In this document: piece after piece, positions 5,881 through 6,966 of the stretch
Layout: each line of letters opens with the position of its first letter
How positions within the stretch are numbered: the stretch's first letter is position 1
NCBI GenBank assembly: GCA_020344435.1
Contig: CP070826.1
Location: 202,372 to 209,337, forward strand
DNA from: Candidatus Bathyarchaeota archaeon
GTDB lineage: Archaea; Thermoproteota; Bathyarchaeia; Bathyarchaeales; Bathyarchaeaceae
Length of the DNA: 6,966 nt
Direction: 5' to 3'
Position numbers and translations under genes: made by a program
The notes under the pieces: model-generated
Seen by the model: the letters and a program-made list of their open reading frames with translations, nothing else
What the model was told of the DNA's origin: nothing
Database searches by the model: none

Positions 5881-6669
5881 CTATATCAGCCCCTTTGCTC
5901 GCAGTATGTCAGTGATCTTGGTGGTGACTTCGTCTGACGTGCCTTCTAAGATCTCAACCTCTTTCTCCACTGGTGGCACGAACATCCGCTCCACGGTCAT
6001 CCAAGATCCAGCTTTGCCGACCTCGTCTTCTTTCAAGCCCAGCTCTTTCAGACCTAGGACTTTTATCTCCTTGCTCTTAGCTTTCCTTATACCCATTATT
6101 GAGACGTATCTGGGCTCGTTTATGCCTGTCTGGATTGTGATTAGCGCTGGCAGCTTCATCTCTATGACCGCTTCTAAGCCTCCTTCGAGTTCACGATTGA
6201 CCCTCGCTTGGTCTCCGCTGAATTCTACCTTCTTCACCATGGTTGCATGGGGTACTCCGAGAAGTTCGGCCAGTGTTACCCCGACTTGGGCGTAGCCGTC
6301 GTCTCCTGCTTGGGCTCCTGTCAAGATCAGATCGTATGGCAGCTCTTTTATGGCTCTGTGGAGTATTTTGGCAGTGGCGTATCCATCTGAGCCTTCGAAG
6401 GCTTTGTCTGTCAGCCTTATCGCCCTATCTGCTCCTCGAGCGAGACACTTTCTTAGTGTGCTGTCTCCTTCCTCTGAGCCCACAGTCATTGCGGTGACAG
6501 AACCTCCCAGCTTCTCCTTCAGTTGGACAGCCTCTTCTAGGGCGTAGTCGTCCCACTCGTTTATGTCGAAGACCAGGTCTTCAACCTCTATTCTCTTCCC
6601 GCTCTCGTCAATCGTGATGTCTGCCTCTGCAGTTTCCGGAACGTGTTTGATGCAGACAATTATTTCCAT
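5881..6669 (-). CDS. etfB: Electron transfer flavoprotein, beta subunit
   Basis: Partner of EtfA. In ordinary ETFs this subunit binds AMP; in bifurcating ones it binds a second FAD. The product is 262 residues, full length. It begins EIIVCIKHVPE, as in the family, and shows INEWDDYALEEAVQLKEK (36-53), where many homologues have NP in place of NE. The nucleotide-loop region is TGAQAGDDGYAQVG (117-130). The signature near the dehydrogenase-recognition loop is INEPRYVSIMGIRKAK (183-198), with Ile191 close to where human ETF has its anchoring leucine. AQVG rather than NQTG hints at the group that includes bifurcating ETFs, but this is not decisive. GAGAGGG (6672-6678) lies only two bases from the ATG, tighter than usual. 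First gene of the etfB-etfA-dehydrogenase operon. Confidence 0.97.
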   Translation of the reverse strand: MEIIVCIKHVPETAEADITIDESGKRIEVEDLVFDINEWDDYALEEAVQLKEKLGGSVTAMTVGSEEGDSTLRKCLARGADRAIRLTDKAFEGSDGYATAKILHRAIKELPYDLILTGAQAGDDGYAQVGVTLAELLGVPHATMVKKVEFSGDQARVNRELEGGLEAVIEMKLPALITIQTGINEPRYVSIMGIRKAKSKEIKVLGLKELGLKEDEVGKAGSWMTVERMFVPPVEKEVEILEGTSDEVTTKITDILRAKGLI

Positions 6670-6732
6670 TTCCCTCTCTTCCTTGCTTATTTGGTGTTTG
6701 AATTACAGAGTTCAGAAAGAATAATGCTTTCC

Positions 6733-6740
6733 TTATTTAA
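6733..6740 (-). promoter_or_regulatory. TATA box of the etfB-etfA-acyl-CoA dehydrogenase operon
   Basis: The minus strand reads TTAAATAA preceded by purine-rich CAAAGA. Transcription would start near 6711, giving a leader of about 40 bases that contains the etfB Shine-Dalgarno. Together with the 168-base gap (6670-6837), this suggests the operon can be transcribed independently of the upstream Fe-S gene. Confidence 0.55.
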
Positions 6741-6837
6741 TCTTTGGAGTGCGTGTTTGCCGCTGCTCTTGGACGCTTGAAAATCAGTGAAACTCATCAT
6801 GCGGGAGCCTAGGGATGTAGGAGTCGTTCGCTCTGCT

Positions 6838-6966
6838 TCAAAGGGCTTCAGCTACGAGTTCCATGATGCCTTTTGCGTGGATCTTGTCTTCTGTGCCCGT
6901 TGTCTTGATTGCATCGTCGAATGTTAAGAGGCAGAATGGGCATGCGACAGCGAGTATCTCTGCTCC
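6838..6966 (-). CDS. Fe-S oxidoreductase with cysteine-rich (CCG) domain, HdrD/GlpC-like, C-terminal 42 residues
   Basis: Only the C-terminal end is present; the gene enters from the right edge and stops at TGA 6838-6840. The visible part begins GAEILAVACPFC and ends with a helix containing KGIMELVAEAL. This matches the end of the cysteine-rich domain of heterodisulfide-reductase-D and GlpC-like proteins, where a final GA-x-x-(I/L)-x-x-x-CPFC element supplies cluster-ligating cysteines, followed by an (D/G)I-x-ELL-type helix. Proteins of this family often sit beside etfBA and are thought to carry electrons between ETF and a membrane quinone or another acceptor, which would suit this neighbourhood. 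With 42 residues the subfamily, the number of cysteine-rich domains and any N-terminal ferredoxin or membrane domain cannot be judged. Confidence 0.75.
   Translation of the reverse strand, partial: GAEILAVACPFCLLTFDDAIKTTGTEDKIHAKGIMELVAEAL

Noticed and set aside
5666..6295. A 209-codon plus-strand open frame spanning the etfB/etfA junction
   Set aside because: Antisense to both ETF subunits, with no recognisable domain. Apparent hydrophobic stretches arise from the complementary codons.
1..6966. CRISPR arrays, tRNA genes, insertion sequences, inteins and recoded TAG codons
   Set aside because: No regularly spaced repeats, no cloverleaf-like segments and no transposase or terminal repeats were seen. 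TAG, TAA and TGA all act as ordinary stops, with rps8e and etfB ending at TAG at normal lengths.

Overview
This is archaeal chromosomal DNA. The diagnostic evidence is a complete transcription factor B (TFB/TFIIB), the H/ACA protein Gar1 and an archaeal-type ribosomal protein S8e. Supporting signs are TATA-box promoters at archaeal distances, Shine-Dalgarno sites of the GGAG type, and GTG and TTG starts. An adenosylcobalamin-dependent ribonucleotide reductase and an acyl-CoA dehydrogenase/ETF operon beside an Hdr-like Fe-S protein suggest an anaerobic or facultative, acyl-CoA-oxidising archaeon. The lineage cannot be fixed from this window. A TACK-type group such as Bathyarchaeia is only an impression from protein style.

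Layout. Positions 1-1515 (minus strand) hold the N-terminal 505 residues of class II ribonucleotide reductase (NrdJ), running off the left edge. A divergent intergenic region (1516-1708) carries promoters for nrdJ (minus) and for rps8e (plus, 1709-2101, TTG start). A 224-base spacer (2102-2325) holds two TATA-like elements, a purine mirror repeat and a hairpin. It leads into gar1 (2326-2592, GTG start), which overlaps tfb (2589-3524) by four bases. A 191-base convergent spacer follows (3525-3715).

The right half is a minus-strand operon transcribed etfB (6669-5881), etfA (5880-4894), acyl-CoA dehydrogenase (4870-3716), with its own TATA promoter near 6733-6740. Upstream on the same strand, the last 42 codons of a cysteine-rich Fe-S oxidoreductase (HdrD/GlpC-like) enter from the right edge.

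How the genes work together. The plus-strand block is information processing: ribosome, rRNA pseudouridylation and transcription initiation. NrdJ makes deoxynucleotides. In the right-hand operon the dehydrogenase would oxidise an acyl-CoA and pass electrons to the EtfAB heterodimer. The adjacent Fe-S protein is a plausible onward acceptor toward a quinone or heterodisulfide-type system; that last step is inference.

I found no CRISPR array, tRNA, rRNA, insertion sequence or intein. The genes are known families, and I see no convincing new system. The points most worth a second look are the structured spacer before gar1-tfb and the ETF/Fe-S neighbourhood.
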